Origin: Lagopus muta
Lineage: Eukaryota > Chordata > Aves > Galliformes > Phasianidae
DNA length: 64,000 nucleotides
Assembly (NCBI RefSeq): GCF_023343835.1
Contig: NC_064437.1
Span: 8,459,001-8,523,000 of the forward strand
Direction: 5' to 3'
The translations under genes and the position numbers were made by a program. Of the stretch, positions 1 through 28,390 are shown piece after piece; the first letter of the stretch is position 1; each line of letters starts with the position of its first letter. Under the pieces are notes generated by a model. That model saw only the letters and a program-made list of their open reading frames with translations, did no database searches and was not told the origin of the DNA.

Positions 1-549
1 GCTTGAATTAAGAGTATTAGCAACCTTCTCAGTGAAGCATTTTCCTGCACTCCCTGTCTTCTTTCTGGTCTTGGGGGCCTGGGGAGCACAGAAGGGCAAA
101 CAACAGAGCCTATGACTTGAGCCCCCAGAGAAGTACCTGAGTTGGCCTCATCAGTTCTTAGCAGATGGAATAGCCCTGGCCTTAGAAGCAGCTCAGTATC
201 TTGGCATTTGGAAGCCAGTCACACTACCAGGAGCAGTACTGGCAAAGAGCTCCACCAACTTCAAAGGAAAATTTGCTCAGAGCTGTTCATTAACTGCAGT
301 ATTTCACAGCCTTCAAGCACAGTCAACAAGATGCCTTGCTCACTTGTTCAGCCAGGGCAGCTTTTCTAACACAACAAAAAGGAAGACAGCAAGGAAGTGT
401 TAATCTTTAGATGATTAACAGGTTCAGAAGTAGAGACACTTGAGGCCCTCTCTCTTGAACTTCCTCCTGCTAACTAAGGAACCTCTGAATCGCTAAACCA
501 AGCTTGGAGTTCTTTGCTGACCCCAGCCATTACTGCATCACATACTCAC
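1..549 (-). other. RAD54L: RAD54L intron 17 (partial)
   Basis: This stretch runs from the exon 17 donor to the window edge. I searched it for the zinc-ligand-like C-terminal exon (RLHCRRC-type in human) and did not find it, so the last exon must be further left. No other feature was seen. Confidence 0.75.
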
Positions 550-16706
<16,157 letters not shown>

Positions 16707-16800
16707 TGCCTCACAGAGGGGTTGGGGGGGTGTGGTAACGGCCGGCACAAGGCCAGGAGGGCGGGAAGGTGAGCGACGGGACGCGCGCGCCGCTCCGCAG

Positions 16801-16809
16801 GCGCGAAAA
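16801..16809 (-). promoter_or_regulatory. E2F-like motif upstream of RAD54L
   Basis: On the minus strand this reads TTTTCGCGC, matching the E2F consensus TTTSSCGC, about 95-105 bp upstream of the ATG. RAD54 genes are S-phase induced, so an E2F site is plausible. It is a motif match only. Confidence 0.5.
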
Positions 16810-18708
16810 TCGCGGGAGGTTCCGCCCCGCCCAGCTCGCCCCGCCCCTCGGGTAGAGCAACAGGCATGGCTAAGCGAGCGCCGAGCGCATCGAACCGAAT
16901 CGACTCGCTCTGGGTGCCGCGGCGGGACAGGCTGAGGGTTTGTTATCCCTGAGAGCGACCAGGATCGTGGCTGATGCTCGCTGAGGTTTATAGGACGAGT
17001 GTTTACAAACTGCAAAACCACAGCATGCGAAGATATCCAGCTAAATTGTCCCTTTGGTCCCAAGAAACCCCAGACTTCCTGAAATAAGACATTTCTTCTT
17101 TTTTAATAAAACAGAACTTGAAAAGCAAAATACACTCTTCAGCCCAGTTCCTCAGGCTCCACTCAGTGGTGGATAGTGCATGCCTCACATTAATGAGAAA
17201 CACAAGAAAACCCTCTGGCTGTACCCCCACCTCGTGTTGCACGCCATGTTCATATTAACCTTTATGTTAACATATTGATGCTCCTTTAAAGTACAGCCAT
17301 AAAGCAGAGTGGACATAAGGCAAAGCCACATTCTCAAACGAGGACATGGAGGTGTAAGGGGCACAGGCTGCCTGCTGCTACCTGGGAGCTGAACATCTCG
17401 TCCCTCAACTTTATTTTCCTGTCTTTTTCTCCACAACCCAAATCCATTTGCCAGAATTTTACTCCTGAAGTGCTCTGAGAGCTCAGTGACAAATGTCAGA
17501 TGCTGCAGTTATCGGCTCACTGGGCAGAGCAAAGCTCCATAGGAAGGTAATTGGCTATTTTTCCTGGCATGAGTAATACTCACATTAATTGCCTTCCTCA
17601 CTCTGGCTTAGAGAGCAGTCCTGCTCTGTGCTTTTTGCCTGCTATAGGAGCTGACACATTTTCTGGCCCAGGCAGGCTGAATTAATAACAAGAAGGGAAG
17701 GCAGAATGTTCTTCCTTGCTCTGTGTAGACATTACTGTTGCAGCAAGAAGATCTCAGTCCTCTTACACCCAACATAGAACTGAGGAATGCAGACCCGTGA
17801 CTTGTTCAGCTTTTCTCTGCTAATCATTCTTGGAAAGGGGAACTTGGAACAACATCAGGGAACAGCCACGCTGTGAGCCTGGAGCACCGTGGGCAGCTGG
17901 AAGGGTATCCCCTTGTGCTGGGCACAAGCTGTGAAATGTTCCCAGACATAAAGGTGCTATGAGATACAGCAGAAAGGTTTTGTCTGTCTGTTTTTTGGTG
18001 CTTTTTTGTTTTGTTTTCCTGAGGGAAGGCTGAAGGACTTGCCCACAACAAGGTCAGAACAGCAATTCCCAGTACAGCAGATCCCACCACTCTGCACTCA
18101 CCTCCACCCTTCTCTCCAAACTATCACCTTCAGGCAGAGGTTAAATCATCCTCCCTTCTCCCTGTCTAATTACACAATTTACTCCTCCTCTGGCTGTAAT
18201 CAACTCCCATTTATACAACCCAGAGAGATCACAAGATAATCACCACAGGGAATAACCCTGTCATTTCCCTTGCTGTCTCTGCAGGGTGCCAAGTCCCTTC
18301 AGTACAAGCAAGGAGAGATGGCAAACATCCTCCCTGATAACTCTGCAGGATCAGCTTGTCATCCTCCTCCTCCCTCCTGGTCCTATCCCATTCTCTGGTG
18401 GATGCATTGATTTCCCAACTTGCAGGATCCTCTTTTATTCTTCACCCGTCCTCCCCCCTCCTTTTTTTTTTCCTCCTCTTTTTGAGGCTCCTTCTTTTCA
18501 TTCTGTAGGAGTCAGGGCCTTGCATCCAGCACTTTGCAGGCACCAGGTAATGAGGACAGGCCCTTCCTAGCCTTCTGTCCTCTCTGTAGAGCTTGTGACC
18601 TCAGCAGCAGGCAGAAAACAGCATGAGGGAGAGGTAATGTGACAAAATGTCTCCTGATGGATGCAAACCTCAGGCCTGATTGAGCAGCTTCAGGAGTGCC
18701 ACATGGAT

Positions 18709-18729
18709 CTTCCTAGCTAAGCTAGGAAG
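18709..18729. repeat. Short palindrome, 10-bp arms
   Basis: CTTCCTAGCT, a single A, then AGCTAGGAAG: perfect 10-bp arms around one central base. Confidence 0.85.
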
Positions 18730-20795
18730 GGACCAGGGCTGCAGGATCAGGACCTCAGCCCCACCAGTTTAACTGGGACATATTAAGCTGGGAAGGTAAT
18801 TAGTTAAATATCCTTCCAGTTAATTCCTGCAGAAACCACAAGAGGGAAACTGAGTATGGCCACACCAAATTGCTGTCAGCTGGAGTTGTAATCCCCTTTC
18901 ATCACTGTCAGAGGCAGCTCAAATGCCCTTCCACCAAAGCCACTTACTGTGAGAGAGGAAATGCTAAGTGCTTTAAAAAAAAAAAAAAAAATTAAATTCA
19001 AGCAGAAAAAATAAAAAATCCTTTTCCATTCCTGAGGTCGGATGCCACTCACATACAGGCAGGCTGCACACCGGATGCAGGCAGAGGTTCAGCAGCAAGG
19101 ACTCAGTGTTGCAGCTGTTTTTGGTACATTTACATAAATTCCACCCAAAGGAAAATTGAATCATGAGCCCAGCTGGGTTCAAGTTGTGCAGCTGACAACA
19201 GTTCACATCCCAGCAGTGAGCACTGGACTGGGGTTACAGCTGCTGCACAGCGCCCATGGTACAGGTGGGTGCAGCCAAGGCACAGCCCTGGTGTAACCCA
19301 GCCTGGGGACACAGCTGTTGCTTCCTTTAGTCTCAGAGCTCTTTGCAACCGTGCATGAGATTTCATGGTGTCTTTTGATTCATTTATGACTGCTGTCCTT
19401 TTGGCCCAAGTGGTACCTAATCCCTATTACTGCTGCTGGAGAAGAAATAAATCTCTGCTAATATTGTCTATTTGGAAAGGAAAAAAAAAAAAAAAAAAAC
19501 CCCACCAAAAACAAACAAAAAACCCCATAATCCTATTTCTTAAAGCAGCAAAAGCAGAAGGAGCAGGGGGACCTGAGGCTGATAAACCTCCAAGATGCCT
19601 CTGCAGCAAGATTTGAGCCCCAGGAATGCTGCAATCTCCATTACTGTGGGTCTGGTACTTCCTTCTCCAAACCCCTTGTTTCTGTGCTGGATATTACACC
19701 AACAACCCCCAGGTCATGGCTGGGTAGCAATGAAATAGAGAAGGGGCCAGGGGTATAGGAGGAGGAAGGGGATGCAGGGGGCAGCTTACCTCCAGGTAAA
19801 GCAGCAGCCTCCTCAAGGGACAAGGACCTGGGTCAAAGCCTTGGGGTTTCTCCTTCTGTATTGTTGCTGCATCAAGCACTGATCACAGCCCTGTCACTAA
19901 TGTGACACAAAGCAGCCTATTTTTTCCAGGCTCATGGTGCTGGCTGAAGAGTGATTTTCTTATTTTCTCTTTTTTTTTTTTTTTCCAAAAAACTATTTTT
20001 AAAATGTGCACGAGTCCGTGTCAGGGTTTGAATCGATCTATAGAATTTCTATGTTCTATTTTATTTACAAGCTAATTAGCCACTCTTATCTGACTCACCT
20101 TTATGAGCACACACAAGTCAACAACGCAAGCTGCAAACATTACAAAGGCAGGATTTAAGAAATGTTAATATAGTTTGAGTCTAACACTTCAAAAACACAT
20201 CCCTCAGTTTTCAAGAGGAAATGGGCATGCTGAAATGACTTCCCAAATTCAGCTTTTGATTTTGCAAATTGGTTTAGCCCTTCTGAATGTCCTTTTCTGC
20301 AAGAAATTCACAATCAAATGCTATTTTGCCAAGCTCAGACTTTTTGCAGAGCACTCAACCACAGAAAAAAAAAAAAAATCCAAGTGCAAAACTCAGCCTC
20401 ATGGACCAGGAATAGTCCATGATCACACTGCATTCTCTCCAACCAACCAGCATTGCCACTAGAGTGCTTCAGGGGCTGTGTTCAAGGCATGGGTACATGC
20501 TCATGAGTACAAATGCACCTCCGTGCCTGTCCTGTTGCAGGATCAGGACTGAAGTACATAAGGTTACAAGCATCTTCGCATAACAGCAGCCTCCATCACA
20601 TCACTCTTATGACCCAGAAAGAGTCTCATTGCAGTCAGCCTGAACATGAAAGCTGAAAGACAGAATATATGCGAATGTATCCTATATACACACACACTTG
20701 CTAAGCAGTTAATCTACCAAGCTTCTTCCAGCTTGTTTAAAAACACTTGCTCATCAGCTGGCACAACCAAAAAAAGAATTCCCCTGTAGATAATT

Positions 20796-20822
20796 CCCCC
20801 CCCCCCCCCCCCCCCCCCCCCC
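20796..20822 (+). repeat. Homopolymer (C)27
   Basis: Twenty-seven consecutive C on the plus strand. The complementary G-run can form G-quadruplex and is prone to length error in assemblies. Confidence 0.95.
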
Positions 20823-21360
20823 AATCCAAAAAAGGAGGAATTTCTCTGCTCCCTGCTGTTTGAGCCATGCAGAGAACAAGCCCTTTCCCCCTTGGCAAAA
20901 GAGTTTGGTCTCTGTATCATTTCTGTGATGCATACAGCTCCAAGGGCTAGAAGCAAGGCTGGCCAGCAGTAGAGATGCTCTCTACACCCAGCACCATATT
21001 TGTTACCTGGAGCAAATCATCTTGATGCCTGGTGGAGTTGCACCTCTTGGAAGATATCTTTTGAAGTTTGCACAGTCCCCCAGTGAGCTCTGAGGCCAGC
21101 TGAACGATCACAACATAGATCATGCAGCCTGAAACTCAGTGAGATTTACACAACAAACAGAGCATCACGCTGCTCTGCCAGGGACTGCTTAGCTGGGAAG
21201 GGATGTGTCACCCCAACTGCTGCACATTGGCTTGGAAGGGTCCTTCCCCTAGCAAGAGACAAAATGTTATTCTCTCTGTCCCTTGATTAAATCTCAGCAG
21301 AAATAAAAAAATCTGGCTTCTGTAAGTAATGGCTCAGGACAGAGGAAACAGCATTTCATT

Positions 21361-21484
21361 GGGGCAATTAGCGCGCTCTAATTAAACCCTAGTCTTCTGA
21401 TCAGGCTCTCCTGATTAAGTGGGTTGCAGACACTCTGGATTACATTAACAAAATGAATCAGTTAATTACATGACAATCAATAAG
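21361..21484. promoter_or_regulatory. TAAT-rich candidate conserved non-coding element
   Basis: About 120 bp contains CAATTAG, CTAATTAAAC, TGATTAAG, GGATTA (OTX/bicoid-type, 21437-21442), GTTAATTACA and TGACAATCAAT. Such packing of homeodomain, OTX-type and TALE-like motifs in unique sequence is typical of developmental enhancers. Conservation cannot be tested here. Confidence 0.35.
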
Positions 21485-22445
21485 AACCAAAAAGTAGGAC
21501 AAGCAATTTGCCTTTAAATGACCATTTAAATTCATCAACATGATGCATGTTTGTAAGCGTAAAGGGGAGGGGCTGATATGACAGATCTGTCAGGCACTGG
21601 GATAACCATGTCTGATGACTGCAATTCATGAAAAGCAGAGAACTTACAGCACCTTCCTGGAAAGAAAAAAAAAAAAAAAGCATTATTTTCTGTACTGGTT
21701 TACAAAACATCCGTGGCACAAATAAACCTACTGGGAAAGAAAAAAATCTGCAAAACTCAACTCTTTAATGAACTGAAAACCTTAGTTTGGAGTTATGACT
21801 TAAAGATCAGCTTTGCTTTAAACCAGAGACATCGTGGTCTTGAACGATTATCTGACTTAAAGCTCCCATCCAAATTGAAAACCATGGTGAAGTGGAAGCT
21901 GTAAAATGACATTGTTAGAGAAGCAATTTCGCCCTGAAAAGCTTAGAGTCTGAATGGAAAGACTTAAAAAATAAAGGGGGGGGAAACTATTTTGGTGAAA
22001 AATGCATAAGTATCTGTTGTCATTTTGCAGGGTTCAAAACAGACCATGAGGGATTCTGAACTCTGCTAATGAGGGCTTTTAATCATATATATTAGAAACA
22101 AACAGACCACAGCAACAAATAGAAAGCATTATCACGATGGCTATTGATAATTTCTCCTCTCTGAAAGCAGCTTTTCAGTCAAGCTAAAAAGCAATAACAT
22201 TTTCTTGAAAAAAAAAAAGTCAGCAAAAATGTCATAAAAAATGAAATATCTGACAAGCACGACAATCTCCCCAACCTTGGAAAAAAAGGAATTGGTTGGT
22301 GTGGGTTTTTTTTGTTTGTTTGTTTTTAGTTTATTTTTTTACTCCTTGCTTTATGATTTTTGGATGCTTGGATAATGCGGAATTAAGAAGGTGAGTTTCC
22401 CTCCTTCCAGAGGTGGAGACCTCAGGACCAGAAAACGGTGCCTGC

Positions 22446-22605
22446 AATCACAGACTCATCTGGGACATGAGTGAGGAGGGACCTCTGGAGCTCTCTGGCC
22501 CAACCCCATGCTCAAAACAGGGCCAATGTTAGAAGTTAAGTTTGCTCTGGGCTTTGCCTGGTTGAGCTTTGAGGATCTCTAGGGACAGACACAGGGCAGC
22601 CCCCT
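22446..22605 (-). mobile_element. Old CR1 LINE fragment
   Basis: A degenerate minus-oriented CR1 end: AATCACAGACTCATCTGGGA, then GGGACCTCTGGAG and CTGGCCCAACCCCATGCTCA, followed by diverged sequence resembling the region internal to the 3' end. Confidence 0.7.
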
Positions 22606-25189
22606 AAGCTGTACTCCAGAACTGTCACACCTGGTTTCTCATCCTTGTTTGGTTTTCCTCCTTTCAGTCTGTTAGCAGTTCCATTTCTGAAGGCACAGGG
22701 ATTGCTTATTGACAGTAAGCAGTAAAACAAAAAGGCAGAACTGATCAGCCATAGCCTGCCAAGCAAGAAATCTGCCTGACATTTGTGGGCAATCATTCGC
22801 CACGTGCCATCTGGTTTATCTTGCATAGGGAGCGGATGAAGCTACCGGGGGATCTTCAGCTCCAAAAACTGCTAGAAGGAGATTGAAGCTGCCAGGAAAA
22901 AGAGCGCAATGCAGTGAGATGGCTCTGCTGTCCCAGAGCAGCTCTTACTGACACTAAGAGCTCCAGGCTTTTCCCAAAGCTGGCTTTTCCAGCCAGCTGC
23001 TGAGGTGGAGCCAGTAGAGAGTTGAGGCAAATACCTTTCATCTTTTTTAAGCTTCATTTCTGAAGGAAGCAGAATTATGCCATTTTTATGCCATTTTTCT
23101 CTTTTCCTTCCTAATAACTTTTAAATCCTTTGGCTGCTCACACTGATTTTTCACAGAGGTACTGGGTTAAACAGGCAGTCAGGGAGAGAAGAGAAACTCT
23201 GCTGGCATGAAGCACCTCCCATTGACAGTCACATTAAACATCGCATCTTCCGAGCATAACCTGGCCTCTAGAATCACTCTATGGGATGCAGAAGTTCGAC
23301 CTGGCTGAGTCCCAGGCGAGTTGTTCTGCTTCATGGCAGGGTTTTGCAGCTTGCTCTGAGCAATGCTGAAATAAGCTTATGTGCAAGCAGGAGTAAAGAA
23401 TTGATTTGTAGTATGGAAGGAATTTGCACTCAGGGCTTTTTCAGCGATGAACAGCTTGAGACACCCTGCATGCAGCTGCTGAAGAGCTCTGCTATGTCCT
23501 GGGGTACACCATGAGACCTCAGATGAGACTAAGACATCACCGTTCTCCACACAGCTGCAATACTGTGCTGCTTTAGAATATCCAGTTTTAGAAGACGAGA
23601 AGTGTGACCAGTGCTTCAGAAGCATAGAAGGGAACTGAGAAGTTATGTGATTGTTTAGTCTTAGAAAGGGGAAAATATGAAAGCAATCAGCAAATTTGCA
23701 AGAAGTCCTTGTGAAGAAGGACTTCCCTTTGACCATTACATCTAGGAAAGGGAGTGGTAGGTTTCAGTTTTAACTAGGAGATACCAGTTAGAAATAAAGG
23801 AAAACCTTGCCAAGAGGAAAAATAATCCCATCCAGGCAGGGAGGGCATTCAATTTTTGCAGTTATTAAGGCAATACACCCTCAATCTATGGATGAACTTT
23901 GAATGAAGGTGACCCCTGAACCTCTCTCATGGCCTAATTTCTGATTACCAACCTAACCTCCACATTTCCATAAAGCAGCAGCTGCCAATGAGGAGACCAC
24001 TGGCAGGTCTATGCACTGTCTTAAATAAATGAGCAAGTGTAAAGGAAGCAGGTGCAGTCCCAAATACGTGTAATGGGAAGGTGTGACAAAAAATAAAAAT
24101 ACTCACCCTTACCTGAAGATGCAGACTTACAGAAAAACTCCACAAAGGAAGAAAATGCAACAAGACATCATTGGTCAGGAGCAGTCAGCCCTTAAAATGA
24201 GGTCTAAGAGGGGTGGAGCCTGGCTCCTGGTTGCACAGGTAAACTGCCTTCACCTGTGTTTCCAGGGCTGACCAGGCCTTTTCTCCAAGTGTTCAATCAG
24301 TGGTTCAGGCTGTGATTCAGCAGTTCCCACAGAGGAGGATTTGAGCCTTAGAAGAGAAGAAGCAAGTATGCTAGATTCCACTGTGTGCATGGTGCTGCAC
24401 AAAGCTCATGGCAATCCCTTCCCCACTGCTCTAAGCTATAAAGATGATGCAAATTCTATGCCTAAATTCATGCCTAAATACATGCATGTTCTGGATAATT
24501 CTGATGCCCCTCTGAACGTTTTCCTTTTCAAAGTCATCCTTGTTTGTCTTCAAGGGTGTGCTTGGAAGGCACAAGGACCGTAAGTCAGCTGATGCTGCCA
24601 CACAAGGTCTAATCAGCAACCCTGGCACGTTCCTGTAGAAAAGAGATTAAAAACAAAACAAAACAAAACTCAATCACTATTTGCTTTTTGCTTTAACCAA
24701 GCCTGCCTTGATCTCACAAAACCCAGGGTGCTTGCAGTACAAAGGCGCAGGTTCAAAGAGACAGCAAGAAGTTAATCTGAAAGCAAAAAGTGCTCTTTCG
24801 GGCAGGTGGGAAGAAGTAATTAGAAAGCATAGCTATTCCAAAGCTTCAAAATAAATCAGGTCAGCCATTATACACTCACTAAAGCCAGAGCACCCTCTAC
24901 TTTTGTCAGTCAAGAGAAAAAGGCAGACTGTAGACCTATGGACCAGGCTGCAAAGGCAGGAGCTGGCGGGGCTTCATGTGACACTGTTCAAATGGGCAAA
25001 GGCACAGACACTGCGGGTGAGCAAGGAAACCAGTGGCTTTGGGAGGCTACGTCTGTCAAGGCTTTTTTCATTTAACTGTGCTCCTCATTCTCCTTCACCA
25101 TCAGCATCCACTATTCCCCACAAGCTCCACGAGCTTCTGCGTTCAGTAACTGATGTCCTATTTTGATACTGTCCTCCAAAATGAGCTGA
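22606..25189. other. Intergenic, no recognised feature
   Basis: Unique-looking sequence without simple repeats of note. ORFs are short and unrelated to any family I know. Confidence 0.6.
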
Positions 25190-25262
25190 CAATGGCTTGG
25201 GTTGGAATGGCCCTTAAAGATCCAATTCCAACCCCCAACTCTGGGATATCCACTTGAGTGTG
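25190..25262 (-). mobile_element. CR1 LINE 3' fragment
   Basis: ACAATGGCTTGGGTTGGAAT, GGCCCTTAAAGATCCAATTC and CAACCCCCAACTCTG form a minus-oriented CR1 terminus. Confidence 0.8.
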
Positions 25263-27779
25263 AGGTGCCAGGCCCTGCTGTCAGCTCCCCATGAGCTCCC
25301 CAGTGCAGAGCCAGGGCAGCCAGCAACAGTAGGAGCCCTTTCCCCTGCTGTAAGCACTGATCCCTCCTAAAACCTGAAGCGATTGCATTAATCAGTTTGC
25401 TTCGAAGTAGGCCATGCTGAATGTGTTTGAGCCTGGCTGATAAAATGGGGAGAGGAAGAAGTGCAAGGAGATTAGAAAATAATCGTGCTTAATTTGGGAA
25501 CGTCTCTGAAGATTTATTCCAAAGCATGAAAGCGACGGAGAACGCTCCCGCCCAGAGATTAAAGATGCTCTGACTCACGTCTCAGAGGCCTGACAATAGC
25601 TTATTCAGGAGAGCTGCCTGCAGCCACGAGACAGAGGATGAAGTTTTCCCAAAGCATTTCAATTTGTGTGAGAAGAAAAAAAGGCTAGATTTCATTAGTT
25701 TCACTGCACAGCATGAGATGCAGTGGTCCCCATCAATCCTACAGCTGGCTGTGGGTATCTGTCCATTCATGGGCTGAGGAAAGCCACAGACAGCAGTTGG
25801 TCACAGCTTCTGGATCTGCCACTTTTTGATGTTTCCAACTGTCTGTGGCTTCCAAAGGAAAGCAGAGCTGGAGAGCAAGCAGAAGGCCCTGTGCAGCCAG
25901 AGGGGAAATCAGCAATCACCACCTCCCACAGAAGCTAAGTGCAGGGGCTGGAGGTATAAGAGGTTTTATCCAGGTCTCCTTGCTGTGGGGTTCTCCTGGC
26001 TCTGTGGGCATCACACAAGTGTGGGTGTGCATCCTCATTCTGCCATCCCATGGGTGGCCTCCTGAGCAAGGAGTATGTGAGTGGTGCCAGGACCTCAGCA
26101 TCTCTACCCAATGAGAACTTGATGGCCCCACTGTCTGTACCAGCTCTAAGAGAAATAAAATGTCACCAGCAAGGCATGTGAAGGAACTGTCTCATGTTTT
26201 CTCCTTTGCTTTGAATCTGGGAGTGATGGAATGGCAGCCATAGTGATCTGTGAGATTGCTAACTGCCTGTGCTGCAAGTCTCTCTGGGGTGCTGGTGTAC
26301 CTAAGCCTTGGAGATGAGCAGGGCATCTCTGCAGCATTGGGTTGAAAGAATTGGAGTCAACACTTGGCTGATGTAGGGACAACTGAACATCACCCATTGC
26401 AACCACTGTAAGCACAGCCTCATTGTCGGTCTTTTGGTAAATAAACCAGCGGAGAGCTTGTAGCTGATGCTATTAGCACCAACACCACTGGGACAAAGGC
26501 TGAGGTACAGCAGCTTTAGCTGCATCTAGGAGGTGGCAGCTTATTTTTAGGGAGGCTGTGCTGCAGCTGCAGTGAGCGCTGCCCATGTATGGGACTACAG
26601 CTTGTGGCACGGCACTTCGCCAGACAGGAGAGAGAGCATGGCACTGAGCTGCCTGTGCCTGGAAGGTTCCCCTGCATGCTGTGTGGCAGAGCATCCTCAG
26701 TACAACAGCACAGACAGTCCTTTCCGAGCAGCTGTGATTGCTGCTCCTTGTTCTATTCTCCAAGACAGCTGGAGCAGAGACAAGTCCGGCACCGTCAGAG
26801 TCTCTGCAGAGTTTGTTTTGATCTTCATGCTGATGGGGAAGGACAGCCAGAGCCTGCTGAACAAAAAAGTCTGTGTCCTGGCTCTCAGCTTCCAGGTAAT
26901 TGTACTCATCTTACATCCATCATCCCAGGGATAGCAGGCTCTGTTGCAAGACCTAATGCCCTTTATGCCATTTCTTTCGTGGAATGGGCTTGAAATTGAT
27001 TCTGAAACAGAAGAAAGCATCTGTATCAATTTTCCCCTTGAAGGTGTGACAGTGTCTGCTTTCAGCCAGGTTAGTTTATTTTTGCTCTCTGCTGTGCTTG
27101 TGGTCCCCTCTCTTTATTCACTGAGACAGGTAGAGAGGAGCCCATCTTTCCTCAGTCACACTGCTGGTGAGAGGAGGTGACTGATAACATGTGACAGCAG
27201 AATGACAGCCACCCCCACACTTCACACAGTGTCCATCACCTCCATCCTCACAGGCTCTGTTTCCCAGGGGAAAAGTTCAAGGAGGAGATCTGAGGCAGAT
27301 CTGTTCTCTGCAGCCCGGTCAGGTCTTTCCAAGTCACAAAATCTGACTGGCAAATTGTGGAAGGAAACTGAATTTAAAGGCTAATGCATGAGGTTTCCTA
27401 ACGTATGGCAAAGCGACCCCATTAAAAGGCACCCATTGGTTTTTAAGCAGTGCAAGGTCATAGGACTGCTTTTTTATGTCATTCTTGAGCCACTGAGGCT
27501 CATGCTTTAAATTTGTCTCACTGACTAGGATCTGCAAAGCTAAGAAAGTGCAGAGAGGTGACAGCCATGCCCACAGGACTTCCGTGTGCAGCCATGGAGT
27601 GAGACTGTGATCTTCTGGCTGGAGACAGAGCTCTGAGTCCCCAAGGAGAGGGATGTACATCCTATAGATGCTGAGGAAATTCAAAATTAGGAGGGTAAGG
27701 GTTTTTTTTCCAGATCTCTGTAGGATTAAATACTAGGAAAGCAATCAAAATTTCACCCATTCTTCAGCAGAAATCTTAT
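25263..27779. other. Intergenic, no gene recognised
   Basis: The block at 25375-25570 (GATTGCATTAATCAG, ATAATCGTGCTTAATTTGG) has an enhancer-like look. Overlapping short open frames near 26570-27030 lack splice logic and homology. Confidence 0.55.
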
Positions 27780-28390
27780 AGCACCATCTGATCTTGAAGA
27801 TTCCTGTTAACACTGCGTTGTTCAGCAAACGCAGCTGCCAGATCTGAACCTAGCATCATCACACTTGCCGACAATATAAAATTCATGCCATTTCAAAAGA
27901 TGCTGAATATGGCTGTGGCCAGTATTGACCTTGGGGCACACTGCCAGATGCTGTCCTACAAGCAGACCTCATACCACTGATCACCAGCTGCCAGGCATGG
28001 CCATTCAGCCAGTCTTCACAATAACTTCTTCTGCTCGTGTCCAGCAATTGAGAGATCTTGCTTTCATCTGCAAATCCATTGTCATCCTTCACTGTCTTTC
28101 CTCTTGGGTTTGTTTTTTTTTTTCTCCTTTCTCACTGCCTTTTGAAGCTGACTTCCAGTCATTCTGTATTTGCACCTGGCTAGACCTTGGTGCCACATGT
28201 GAGGGAGCACCGGGAGAGATGTTGAATTCATGATTTGCTCTGTCACTGGAGGGAACAGCCCTGGCTTGTAGCTCAGGTTCATTCATCAGTGTCTTGTGTC
28301 TGTGCATCTGAACCTCTTGTTTTCCAATTACTCTGGGGCTGCCTTTAACAGCATTCGATTGAGAGGTCTCAACATGGTTCTCGTGCAATA
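27780..28390 (-). pseudogene. Fossil CR1-like reverse transcriptase fragment
   Basis: Minus-strand translation shows degenerate pieces in the order expected for a non-LTR (CR1-type) ORF2. A NDWKSA-like segment (cf. VPxDWKxA) near 28160 is followed by CEDWLNGHAWQLVISG and SGSVPQG near 27930-28030, matching the family WLxGRxQxVxxxG and SGVPQGS motifs. Frameshifts and stops interrupt it and the FADD box is not intact. This is one strongly decayed copy, recognised by motif order only, so the boundaries are approximate. Confidence 0.6.

Larger units (their letters stand above)
16961..22445. other. Intergenic stretch upstream of RAD54L
   Basis: There is no gene-like ORF or splice pattern. It holds A/T homopolymers near 18975-18990, 19481-19499 and 19970-19985, a C27 run at 20796-20822, a 21-bp near-perfect palindrome at 18709-18729 and a TAAT-rich block at 21361-21484. 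Confidence 0.7.

Noticed and set aside
1..549. Possible last RAD54L exon at the left edge
   Set aside because: No sequence translating to the conserved cysteine-containing C-terminus was found on the minus strand, so I treat this stretch as intron.
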